6,261 bases of DNA from Anaerolineae bacterium (GTDB lineage Bacteria > Chloroflexota > Anaerolineae > B4-G1 > SLSP01), in NCBI GenBank assembly GCA_021159805.1, contig JAGHDT010000475.1:1-6261 (forward strand). The letters are read 5' to 3'. Shown in pieces: positions 1 through 5,653 of the stretch. The first letter of the stretch is position 1, and each line of letters starts with the position of its first letter. Under the pieces are notes generated by a model. It was not told the DNA's origin, ran no database searches, and saw only the letters and a program-made list of their open reading frames with translations. The translations under genes were made by a program, and so were the position numbers.

Positions 1-128
1 AAACCTAGCTGCTTGGTGCCCCGCACGGAGCTTCGGGCAACTCAGACTTTCCTGTCAACCTCGATCGAGGTTGACAGGAAAGTCTGAGTTGCCCGAAGCT
101 CCGTGCGGGGCACCAAGCAGCTAGGTTT
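1..128. repeat. Perfect 128-bp palindrome at the window edge
   Basis: Bases 1-64 are the exact reverse complement of bases 65-128, with the centre inside the self-complementary octamer TCGATCGA (61-68). No mismatch is seen. The repeat starts at the first base of the window, so its outer limit is set by the edge and its true length is unknown. Its right arm contains the stop codon (121-123) and the first few bases pairing with the end of the adjacent - strand gene, so the mirrored arm also carries a copy of that gene end. Perfect palindromes of this size are known to be unstable in bacteria and are common as fold-back artefacts at contig ends. I favour an artefact; a real hairpin end or inverted duplication cannot be excluded. 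Confidence 0.97.
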
Positions 129-501
129 GTTTCAGCTTCAGACTCTGCAGCGGGCGGCGCTCCATCTCCCCCATTGCCCACCACGAGAGCGCGAGTCCCA
201 GTAACTGGCAGGCGAGCAATGCCCAGGCCATATCGCCGCTCGGGGTCTTGAGGTTAGGGAAGATCGTCATCAGCCGGACCACGGTATTGATGCCTTGCAC
301 GAAAATCAGGAGGCTCCGCCCGCCGAAGAGCGAGAGCGTCCCGGTGTTGATGCCGACCAGCGCCAGAATGAAGAGCACGAGCAGCGCCGGAGGCAAGACG
401 GCTGCCTGGGGGGACTGCTGGAAGAAACTCAGGGGATAGATCAGGAATGCGAGCGCTTGTAGTACCAGCAGTACAGCCAGCGGTATCCTCGACTTTGACA
501 T
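121..501 (-). CDS. Small four-helix integral membrane protein, unknown function
   Basis: The frame encodes 126 residues from ATG at 501-499 to TAG at 123-121. I do not recognise the family. Four hydrophobic stretches are visible at about residues 6-26, 35-58, 63-82 and 91-110. The N-terminus is short and basic (MSKSR) and the C-terminal tail is charged (GEMERRPLQSLKLKQT), so the protein probably sits wholly in the inner membrane with both ends in the cytoplasm. The frame stays open a further 35 codons upstream, but that part is Arg-rich, non-hydrophobic and poorly initiated. The chosen ATG has a strong AAGGAGGAGG ribosome-binding site just upstream. The gene is transcribed away from the liv operon, and a good promoter lies at 673-700. 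Shared control with the transporter is possible, but nothing ties its function to amino-acid uptake. Its last codons lie in the edge palindrome, so the C-terminus should be confirmed in an independent assembly. Confidence 0.75.
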   Translation of the reverse strand: MSKSRIPLAVLLVLQALAFLIYPLSFFQQSPQAAVLPPALLVLFILALVGINTGTLSLFGGRSLLIFVQGINTVVRLMTIFPNLKTPSGDMAWALLACQLLGLALSWWAMGEMERRPLQSLKLKQT

Positions 502-672
502 AGTCCTCCTCCTTCTTGGGTGCGCTCTCACATCGTCAGCCGCGCACCCGGTAAAGCCGTACCCGCTGTGTGCATCGTTCTCAGAGGCCGGCGTTGCCAA
601 TTCCACACGGCGGAGTGGATACGAGCTCCCCTCTGAGGGTCGCGCATCTGCAGGTTTTCCATTCTGGCCTAT

Positions 673-700
673 ATTATATTCATCATCCCGAGAAGGTCAA
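673..700 (-). promoter_or_regulatory. Sigma70-type promoter for the small membrane-protein gene
   Basis: Read on the - strand, a -35 box TTGACC (700-695) is followed after 16 bp by a perfect consensus -10 box TATAAT (678-673). Transcription should start near 666, leaving an untranslated leader of about 165 nt before the ATG at 501. The match to consensus is direct; the activity is inferred. An adjacent A/T-rich stretch allows the -10 register to shift by a few bases. Confidence 0.6.
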
Positions 701-701
701 A

Positions 702-722
702 TGTCACTTGGTAGGGTTGACA
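702..722. promoter_or_regulatory. Possible operator between the divergent promoters
   Basis: TGTCA (702-706) and TGACA (718-722) form a 5-bp inverted repeat around an 11-bp spacer, centred between the two promoters and overlapping the + strand -35 box. A dimeric repressor or a LysR-type regulator could bind such a site. The arms are short, and part of the symmetry follows simply from two divergent -35 boxes, so this is tentative. No regulator gene is present in the window. Confidence 0.25.
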
Positions 723-744
723 CCCCCAGCATTTTCGGTACAAT
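717..744 (+). promoter_or_regulatory. Sigma70-type promoter for the liv operon
   Basis: A perfect -35 box TTGACA (717-722) and a -10 box TACAAT (739-744) are separated by 16 bp. Transcription should start near 751, about 150 nt before the livJ start codon. This is the best promoter seen upstream of livJ and probably drives the whole operon. The -35 box lies 16 bp from the -35 box of the divergent promoter, so RNA polymerases on the two promoters may interfere with each other, or one regulator may control both. Confidence 0.7.
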
Positions 745-771
745 GAATAGTGTTTGGTCTGTGGGCGTACC

Positions 772-797
772 TCAGCTCTGTAGTATCGGCTAGCTGA
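772..797 (+). promoter_or_regulatory. Weak hairpin in the livJ leader
   Basis: TCAGCT (772-777) can pair with AGCTGA (792-797) around a 14-nt loop, a little downstream of the predicted transcription start. The stem is only 6 bp and no U-tract follows, so it is not a terminator. It may be a chance match or a leader fold. Confidence 0.2.
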
Positions 798-812
798 CCC
801 GGGGGAGGTTGA

Positions 813-857
813 ATGGCGGAAATGATTCCAGAGAAGAGCCTTGCATCACAGCAGTGA
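813..857 (+). CDS. Possible 14-residue leader peptide ahead of livJ
   Basis: An ATG at 813 is preceded after four bases by GGGGGAGG (801-808), which is a good ribosome-binding site. It opens a 14-codon frame, MAEMIPEKSLASQQ, ending in TGA at 855-857, 47 bases before livJ. The peptide has only one Ile and one Leu and no Val, so it does not resemble a branched-chain amino-acid attenuator. The main support is the ribosome-binding site, which otherwise has no obvious user, because the alternative TTG at 809 would be only one base from it. A chance frame is quite possible. Confidence 0.22.
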   Translation: MAEMIPEKSLASQQ

Positions 858-904
858 CCGGCGTCCCAGTTAGGATATCCATAGCTTTTCAGGAGGAGAG
901 TATT

Positions 905-2044
905 ATGCGTACCCGGATTCTGATTAGTCTTGCTTTACTCGTGTCTGTGTTGGCCTTGGCCGGCTGCGGTGCCGGTGGTGGTGATACGGTCAAGATCGCG
1001 ATCCTGGCCCCATTGAGCGGCGATGTGAAGACCTTCGGCGAGTCCACCCGCGACGCCGCCCTGCTGGCCATCGATGAGTGGAATGCGGACGGCGGTGTGC
1101 TCGGGAAGCAGATCGAGGTTATTATCGAGGATAGCCAGTGCCAGCCTGAACCTGCAGTGAGTGCCGCCAACAAAGTCATTGACCAGGACGGCGTGAAGTT
1201 CATCATCGGTGAGGTCTGCTCCGCCGCCTCCATCCCGATTTCGGAGATTGTCGGCCCCAAGGGTGTCCTTCAGATCACCCCTACATCGACGAATCCCACC
1301 GTGACCCTTAATGAGGATGGTTCGACCAAGGCCACCGTCTTCCGCGCTTGCTTCATCGACCCCTTCCAGGGTGCCGTTGCGGCCAAGTTTGCGATAGGCA
1401 ATCTGGGTGCCAAGACTGCTGCCGTCTTGCTGGATCAGGGTAATGATTACGTTCGTGGCCTGGCCGAGGTCTTTATCTCGGAGTTTGAGGCTGCCGGTGG
1501 CAAGGTTCTGGTCACGGAGAGCTACACCGGCGAGGATACGGACTTCTCCGCGATCCTGACGAAAGTCAAGGATGCGAATCCTGACGTGCTCTATCTGCCG
1601 GATTACTACTCGACGGTCAATCTGATCGCTGGGCAGGCTCAGGAGAAGGGCATCACAGCCACTCTGCTGGGTGGGGACGGTTGGGATTCCGCGGATCTGG
1701 ATCGCTCGGTTGTCGAGGGTGGCTACTTCACGAACCACTTCTCCGCGGGCGATACCCGTCCCATCGTGCAGGATTTCGTATCCAAGTACGAGGCCGAGTA
1801 CGGCGCTGCGCCTGATGCTCTGGCTGCGCTGGCCTACGATGCGGCAAACATCCTGCTCCAGTCGATGAAAGCCGCTGACTCCACCACCGATGTGGAGAAG
1901 GTTGCTGCGGCGATGGAGACCGGGACATTCCCCGTTGTCTCCGGTGACGTCTCCTACGACCAGTTCCACAACCCCGTCAAGGCCGCCGTTATCCTGGGCG
2001 TCCAGGGCGGCGAGATCGTCTACGTGGACACGGTGGCTCCGTAA
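905..2044 (+). CDS. livJ: Branched-chain amino-acid ABC transporter, lipid-anchored substrate-binding protein
   Basis: This 379-residue protein captures the substrate outside the membrane and delivers it to LivH-LivM. Residues 1-20 are a lipoprotein signal peptide ending in the lipobox LAGC, so Cys21 should be lipidated; a Gly-rich linker follows. The remainder is a type I periplasmic-binding fold (Peripla_BP_6/LivJ family), beginning KIAILAPLSGD. By hand alignment to E. coli LivJ, Cys79 and Cys105 match the conserved disulfide. Ser106 and Thr129 (in ITPTST, 124-129) match residues contacting the ligand carboxylate. Asp258 in GGDGWDS replaces the Glu that holds the alpha-amino group. This supports an amino-acid ligand but does not fix which one. 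The ATG at 905 is chosen because AGGAGGAG (891-898) sits at ideal spacing and the signal peptide starts there. The in-frame TTG at 809 would add 32 polar residues ahead of the signal peptide. It is the first gene of the operon. Confidence 0.93.
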   Translation: MRTRILISLALLVSVLALAGCGAGGGDTVKIAILAPLSGDVKTFGESTRDAALLAIDEWNADGGVLGKQIEVIIEDSQCQPEPAVSAANKVIDQDGVKFIIGEVCSAASIPISEIVGPKGVLQITPTSTNPTVTLNEDGSTKATVFRACFIDPFQGAVAAKFAIGNLGAKTAAVLLDQGNDYVRGLAEVFISEFEAAGGKVLVTESYTGEDTDFSAILTKVKDANPDVLYLPDYYSTVNLIAGQAQEKGITATLLGGDGWDSADLDRSVVEGGYFTNHFSAGDTRPIVQDFVSKYEAEYGAAPDALAALAYDAANILLQSMKAADSTTDVEKVAAAMETGTFPVVSGDVSYDQFHNPVKAAVILGVQGGEIVYVDTVAP

Positions 2045-2083
2045 CGCGAGAAGGATTCCTTGGAGTCGGTTGTCAGTGGAGTA

Positions 2084-2120
2084 GTGAAGCCGGGGCCACT
2101 CAAGTGTGCCCTGGCTTCAC
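2084..2120 (+). promoter_or_regulatory. Strong hairpin between livJ and livH
   Basis: GTGAAGCCGGGGC (2084-2096) pairs with GCCCTGGCTTCAC (2108-2120). This gives a 13-bp stem with one G-U pair, extended by CAC/GTG around a TCAA tetraloop with one bulged base. The following sequence is CCTTTGG, so there is no U-tract and it is not a standard intrinsic terminator. Its place, 40 bases after the livJ stop and 33 before the livH start, fits an element that protects the livJ mRNA from 3' exonuclease or partly attenuates transcription. Either would yield more binding protein than permease, as known for other binding-protein operons. The structure is seen; the role is inferred. Confidence 0.7.
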
Positions 2121-2153
2121 CCTTTGGAGGAGTCGGCTGAGGAAGGTGACCCT

Positions 2154-3482
2154 ATGGCCCATAGTCCAGCAATAAATCTCGGCGACGGGGAGTCCCCGCA
2201 GCCGGCGAACAACGCTGCGCTGCATCGTCGCGACGGCATGATACTGAATCGCATCAGCCAGGGCGTTTTTGTGCTGATGGGACTCGTGGTGCTCATCGTG
2301 CTTGGGCGGGCGCTGTGGCAGAACCCCGGTGTTTTCGTGCAGCAGATGCTCAATGGGTTGCAGTTGGGATTCATTTATGCGCTGATTGCGCTCGGGTATA
2401 CGATGATCTACGGCATCGTGAAGCTGATCAACTTCGCGCACGGCGATGTGTTCATGATCGGCGCGTTCACGAGCTTTTATACCATATCGACATTTCAGTT
2501 GCACCGCTGGGTGACGTGGATCGCGCCAGGGCTGCCCGTGGGCATAGCGACTGCCATTGGCACTGTCACGGTGCTGATTGTTGCGATGGTGGTTTGCGGT
2601 ATCCTGGCGGTTTTTGTGGAGCGCTTTGCCTACCGCCCATTGCGCAACAAGCCACGGATTGCGGCCTTGATCACGGCGGTGGGCGTGTCGTTCTTCCTGG
2701 AGTATTTTGGTGGCCTTCCATTTGCCTACACCAGCAACTATATCACGTATACGCGTCCCTTTGACGTAGAGGTCTACAGTGCCGGCACAGTCTCGCCGGT
2801 GCTGATGGGTGCTATGTGGGCCATCTTCGTGGCTTCATCAGCAGCCTGGCTGGTGCTGCGAGCGCTGGGCAATAAGGGCAACGTGCGCGCCAAGTCGCTG
2901 CAGCGCAACCCACTGCTGCTTTTCGGATTGCAGTTCGGTGGGTTCTTGTCAGTCGTGCTGACGCTGGTCGGCATCGAGATTCAGACGGGCGGCAAGGTGT
3001 GGGATCTCTCGGTATCGAACGTGGCGCTGGTGATTATGGGTGGTTCTATCTTGCTCCAAGTCGTGCTGCAGTACGTCGTCAACCGGACGCGCCTCGGCAA
3101 AGCAATGCGTGCAGCTGCCTATGACAAAGATGCTGCCCGGTTGATGGGCATCAATGTCGACGGCGTGATCGCCGCGACGTTTGCTCTGGGTGGTGGATTG
3201 GCCGGTGCGGGCGGCGTGCTCTACGCGACTGCCTACAAGCAGGTGCACCATCTGATGGGGATCACGCCTGGCCTCAAGGCCTTCGTGGCCGCCGTCGTGG
3301 GCGGGATTGGCAGCATCCCGGGAGCGTTGGTGGGATCGTTGATCATGGGCCAGACCGAGGTCCTGGCTGCAGGCTTCATCTCGACCCCGATGCGCGATGC
3401 GATCGCATTCTCGCTGTTGATCGTGGTCCTCCTCGTCTGGCCGCAGGGCATCTTTGGCGAGCCGGCGACCGAGAAGGTGTAG
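2154..3482 (+). CDS. livH: Branched-chain amino-acid ABC transporter permease LivH, enlarged
   Basis: This 442-residue inner-membrane protein is one half of the transport channel, paired with LivM. The LivH signature is clear: GYTMIYGIVKLINFAHGD at residues 81-98. The cytoplasmic loop that docks on the ATPases is at about 320-350 (DKDAARLMGIN followed by TFALGGGLAGAGGVL), and GGIGSIPGALVGSLIMG is at 383-399. The C-terminus ends in a Pro-Gln-Gly-Ile-Phe-Gly motif and then TEKV, much like E. coli LivH. It is about 130 residues longer than the 308-residue E. coli protein. An extra N-terminal hydrophobic segment (about 37-54) follows a polar 35-residue tail, and an insert at about 236-285 contains another hydrophobic stretch (254-275). 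ATG 2154 has GGAAGGTG at 2141-2148. The longer frame from GTG 2106 would start inside the upstream hairpin loop without a good ribosome-binding site. Confidence 0.93.
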   Translation: MAHSPAINLGDGESPQPANNAALHRRDGMILNRISQGVFVLMGLVVLIVLGRALWQNPGVFVQQMLNGLQLGFIYALIALGYTMIYGIVKLINFAHGDVFMIGAFTSFYTISTFQLHRWVTWIAPGLPVGIATAIGTVTVLIVAMVVCGILAVFVERFAYRPLRNKPRIAALITAVGVSFFLEYFGGLPFAYTSNYITYTRPFDVEVYSAGTVSPVLMGAMWAIFVASSAAWLVLRALGNKGNVRAKSLQRNPLLLFGLQFGGFLSVVLTLVGIEIQTGGKVWDLSVSNVALVIMGGSILLQVVLQYVVNRTRLGKAMRAAAYDKDAARLMGINVDGVIAATFALGGGLAGAGGVLYATAYKQVHHLMGITPGLKAFVAAVVGGIGSIPGALVGSLIMGQTEVLAAGFISTPMRDAIAFSLLIVVLLVWPQGIFGEPATEKV

Positions 3483-3494
3483 GTGGAGGTGACT

Positions 3495-4793
3495 ATGCTT
3501 GCACGGCTTCGTAAGCCAACTGTATCCTTTGTTGTGGGTGGTGCGCTGTTATTTGTGGTTGTGCAGCTGCTCTTGAGCTTGGGCGTTCTGAATAACTTCT
3601 GGCGCGGCATCATCTACTGGGGGGCCGCCCTGACGATGGTCTCCCTTGGCCTGAACCTGATCTACGGTTTCAATGGGCAGTTCTCGTTGGGCCAGTACGG
3701 TTTCTATGCGATCGGTGCCTACGCTGCTGCCGACGTGACCTGGCGCTGGACGCACGATGATGCGTCCGGCATCATCGTGGTCGTCTTCGGTGTGCTGCTG
3801 GCGCTGCTTCTCTACGCTGTCCTGAGTAGAATCTTGCGTGGCTTCTACCGTGTCACCGTGATGTCGAAGTTCACCTTCTACGTCATCGTCACGGTCCTTG
3901 CGTTTTGGCTCACGGTGCAGTTCCTGGTGCCGGTGCTGTCTCCGGTGGTCACCGGCTTGTTGGGCGCCCTGCCGGCAGCGATATCACAGCAAGTTGTCTT
4001 TTTCATCGCCTTGGCGGGGGGGGCGGCGCTTGCCGGCATCACCAGTTTTCTGTTCGGTATCCCGGTGTTGGAACTAGGCTCTGATTACTTCGGCATCGCG
4101 ACCCTGGGCTTCACGATTATCGTCAAGGTGCTGCTGGATAACACCGACACGATTCTGCCGTTCGCGGAGATGAAGGGCGCGCGCGGTATGATTGGCATTC
4201 CGCAGTGGACGACTTGGCCATGGATCTTCGCCTCACTGATGCTTGTCATCCTGGTGATGCGCAACTTGCTCCATTCGAGCACCGGGCGCGCCATGGCATC
4301 GGTGCGCGAGGATGAGCGGGCCGCGGAACTGGTTGGTATCGACGTCGCCCAGGCCAAGATCCTGGCCTTTGTGGTCGGGAGCATCTTCGCGGGTTTGGCC
4401 GGGGGCATACGCGCCCACGATCTGGCCTTCCTGCACCCGGGGTCCTTCGCTTATATCCAGTCGTTCAACCCGCTGATCATCGTGGTTCTCGGCGGGCTGG
4501 GGAGCATGACCGGCACCCTCATCACGGGATTTCTCTGGATTCTGTTGTTGGAGGGCTTCCTGCGGCTTTACCTCCCGCAGGGCTTCGAGACCTGGCGCTT
4601 TGTGGTCTACCCGATGGTGCTCCTGCTGATGATGCTCTTGCGTCCGGAGGGTCTGATGGGACGGCACGAGGTCGCGTTCTTGCGCCAGAAGCTGCCTGCT
4701 ATGCTCAAGAAGCCGCTCAAGGAGTCGGGAGACAGGGGTGCTGATGCACCGGCTGCGGATATGGCCACGGGCGTGGGGGAGGTGACCGCATGA
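3495..4793 (+). CDS. livM: Branched-chain amino-acid ABC transporter permease LivM, with inserted membrane segments
   Basis: This 432-residue inner-membrane protein forms the second half of the channel. The LivM signature GLNLIYGFNGQFSLGQYGF lies at residues 52-70. The ATPase-docking loop is at about 265-303 (GRAMASVREDERAAELVGID, then FVVGSIFAGLAGG), and VLGGLGSMTGTL is at 331-342. Total length is close to E. coli LivM (425), but the extra length is placed differently. Here the signature is near the N-terminus, and roughly 80 residues with two or more hydrophobic stretches (about 93-112, 127-150 and 166-185) separate it from the conserved SDYFGIATLGF block at 196-206. A polar Ala/Gly/Asp-rich tail covers 408-432. 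The start ATG 3495 has GGAGGTGA at 3485-3492; GTG 3483 overlaps that site and is less likely. The gene lies 12 bases after livH and overlaps livG by 4. It includes a run of eight G (4016-4023), but the frame is intact. Confidence 0.93.
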   Translation: MLARLRKPTVSFVVGGALLFVVVQLLLSLGVLNNFWRGIIYWGAALTMVSLGLNLIYGFNGQFSLGQYGFYAIGAYAAADVTWRWTHDDASGIIVVVFGVLLALLLYAVLSRILRGFYRVTVMSKFTFYVIVTVLAFWLTVQFLVPVLSPVVTGLLGALPAAISQQVVFFIALAGGAALAGITSFLFGIPVLELGSDYFGIATLGFTIIVKVLLDNTDTILPFAEMKGARGMIGIPQWTTWPWIFASLMLVILVMRNLLHSSTGRAMASVREDERAAELVGIDVAQAKILAFVVGSIFAGLAGGIRAHDLAFLHPGSFAYIQSFNPLIIVVLGGLGSMTGTLITGFLWILLLEGFLRLYLPQGFETWRFVVYPMVLLLMMLLRPEGLMGRHEVAFLRQKLPAMLKKPLKESGDRGADAPAADMATGVGEVTA

Positions 4794-5605
4794 CCCAGGG
4801 AAGACCGGATAACCTTGCTGCCGAGGTCGAAGCGCAACCCGTGGTGTTGGAGGTTGATGCCGTTACGCATTTCTTTGGCAACCTTCGCGCGGTGCATGAC
4901 TTCGATCTGACGCTGCGCCACGGTGAGCTGGCGGGCCTGATCGGTCCGAACGGCGCTGGGAAGACCACGGTCTTCAACTTGATCACCGGCGTGTACCCTC
5001 CCAGCGAGGGCAGCATCCGCTTCAGGGGTGTGGAACTGGTCGGTATGCCTTCCTACGAGATCATCCAGATGGGGATCGCGCGCACGTTTCAGAATATCCG
5101 TCTTTTCTCAAACCTGACGGTGCTGGACAATGTGCGCGTCGCGTATCACCCGCACGCCGGGTACAACCTGGTGGACTCGATTCTCCACACACCTCGCTAC
5201 CGTGCGAAGGAAGCGGAGATGACGGAGCGTGCGCAGGAGTTCCTGGCCATCTTTGGCCTCGAATCGCGCCAGAACGAGGAGGCGGGGTCGCTGCCTTACG
5301 GTCTGCAGCGCAGGCTGGAGATTGCGCGTGCGTTGGCTGCGCGGCCGAAGTTGCTGATCCTGGATGAGCCGGCCGCGGGTATGAACCCGCAGGAGATCGA
5401 CGAGCTGCTGGAGCTGATTCGTTTCATCCGCGACCGGTTTGATTTGACGGTGCTGCTGGTCGAGCACCAGATGCGGCTGGTGATGAATGTCTGCGAGTGG
5501 ATGACCGTGATGGACTTCGGTGAGGTGCTCACTCGTTGGCTGCCCAGTCAAGTCCGGACGAATCTGCAGGTCGTGGAAGCATACCTTGGGCGCCAAGCTG
5601 TCTAG
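4790..5605 (+). CDS. livG: Branched-chain amino-acid ABC transporter ATP-binding protein LivG
   Basis: This 271-residue cytoplasmic ATPase pairs with LivF to power import. Visible motifs in order are Walker A GPNGAGKT (52-59), Q-loop Gln101 in TFQNIRLF, the LivG-type signature LPYGLQRRLEIARAL (168-182), Walker B LLILDEP (188-194), D-loop AAGMNP (195-200) and H-loop His226 in VEHQM. The signature YGLQ in place of LSGGQ is usual for LivG. The C-terminal family extension ends in VVEAYLG. One local oddity is residues 245-253, EVLTRWLPS, where family members normally have an EG(T/L)P-type turn after the D(F/Y)G strand. About 17 polar residues precede the first beta strand. The start codon overlaps the livM stop as ATGA, with GGAGGTGA at 4778-4785, which implies translational coupling to livM. 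Confidence 0.95.
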   Translation: MTQGRPDNLAAEVEAQPVVLEVDAVTHFFGNLRAVHDFDLTLRHGELAGLIGPNGAGKTTVFNLITGVYPPSEGSIRFRGVELVGMPSYEIIQMGIARTFQNIRLFSNLTVLDNVRVAYHPHAGYNLVDSILHTPRYRAKEAEMTERAQEFLAIFGLESRQNEEAGSLPYGLQRRLEIARALAARPKLLILDEPAAGMNPQEIDELLELIRFIRDRFDLTVLLVEHQMRLVMNVCEWMTVMDFGEVLTRWLPSQVRTNLQVVEAYLGRQAV

Positions 5606-5621
5606 CTAGCTGCTGTCTAGC
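5597..5621 (+). repeat. 10-bp direct repeat across the livG stop codon
   Basis: GCTGTCTAGC occurs at 5597-5606 and again at 5612-5621, a 15-bp period. The first copy contains the livG stop codon TAG (5603-5605). It looks like a small tandem duplication in the livG-livF gap that adds further in-line TAG triplets. No function is evident. Confidence 0.6.
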
Positions 5622-5628
5622 CCGGATG

Positions 5629-5643
5629 CTCTGGATAGCAGAG
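5629..5643 (+). promoter_or_regulatory. Small hairpin next to the livF ribosome-binding site
   Basis: CTCTG (5629-5633) can pair with CAGAG (5639-5643) around a 5-nt loop. The right arm touches the livF ribosome-binding site GAGGGAG (5641-5647), so pairing could slightly reduce livF initiation. With a 5-bp stem this is weak evidence. Confidence 0.2.
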
Positions 5644-5653
5644 GGAGTGAGTT

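Larger units (their letters stand above)
502..904. other. Divergent intergenic control region
   Basis: These 403 bases separate the - strand membrane-protein gene from livJ. They hold two divergent sigma70-type promoters (673-700 and 717-744), a leader of about 165 nt for the - strand gene, and a leader of about 150 nt for livJ. The livJ leader contains a weak hairpin and a possible 14-codon open frame. The rest of the stretch shows no RNA gene, repeat family or riboswitch that I can recognise. Confidence 0.7.

Noticed and set aside
1..128. Edge palindrome as a transcription terminator
   Set aside because: A perfect stem of 60 bp or more without a U-tract is far outside the form of intrinsic terminators.
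502..606. Upstream ATG at 606 for the - strand membrane protein
   Set aside because: The 35 extra residues are non-hydrophobic and Arg-rich, and the internal ATG at 501 has a much better ribosome-binding site.
809..904. TTG start at 809 giving livJ an extra 32 residues
   Set aside because: The added residues are polar and precede a perfect lipoprotein signal peptide. ATG 905 has AGGAGGAG at good spacing.
935..1969. Long open frame of 344 codons on the - strand across livJ
   Set aside because: It lies almost wholly opposite livJ, which has clear family motifs. The translation is rich in Arg, Gly and Asp with no recognisable domain, as expected for an antisense shadow of a GC-rich gene.
2106..2153. 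GTG start at 2106 for livH
   Set aside because: It falls in the loop of a strong hairpin and lacks a ribosome-binding site; ATG 2154 has one.
5291..5335. Degenerate ABC signature in LivG (YGLQ in place of LSGGQ)
   Set aside because: YGxQ is the usual form in LivG and not a sign of inactivation.
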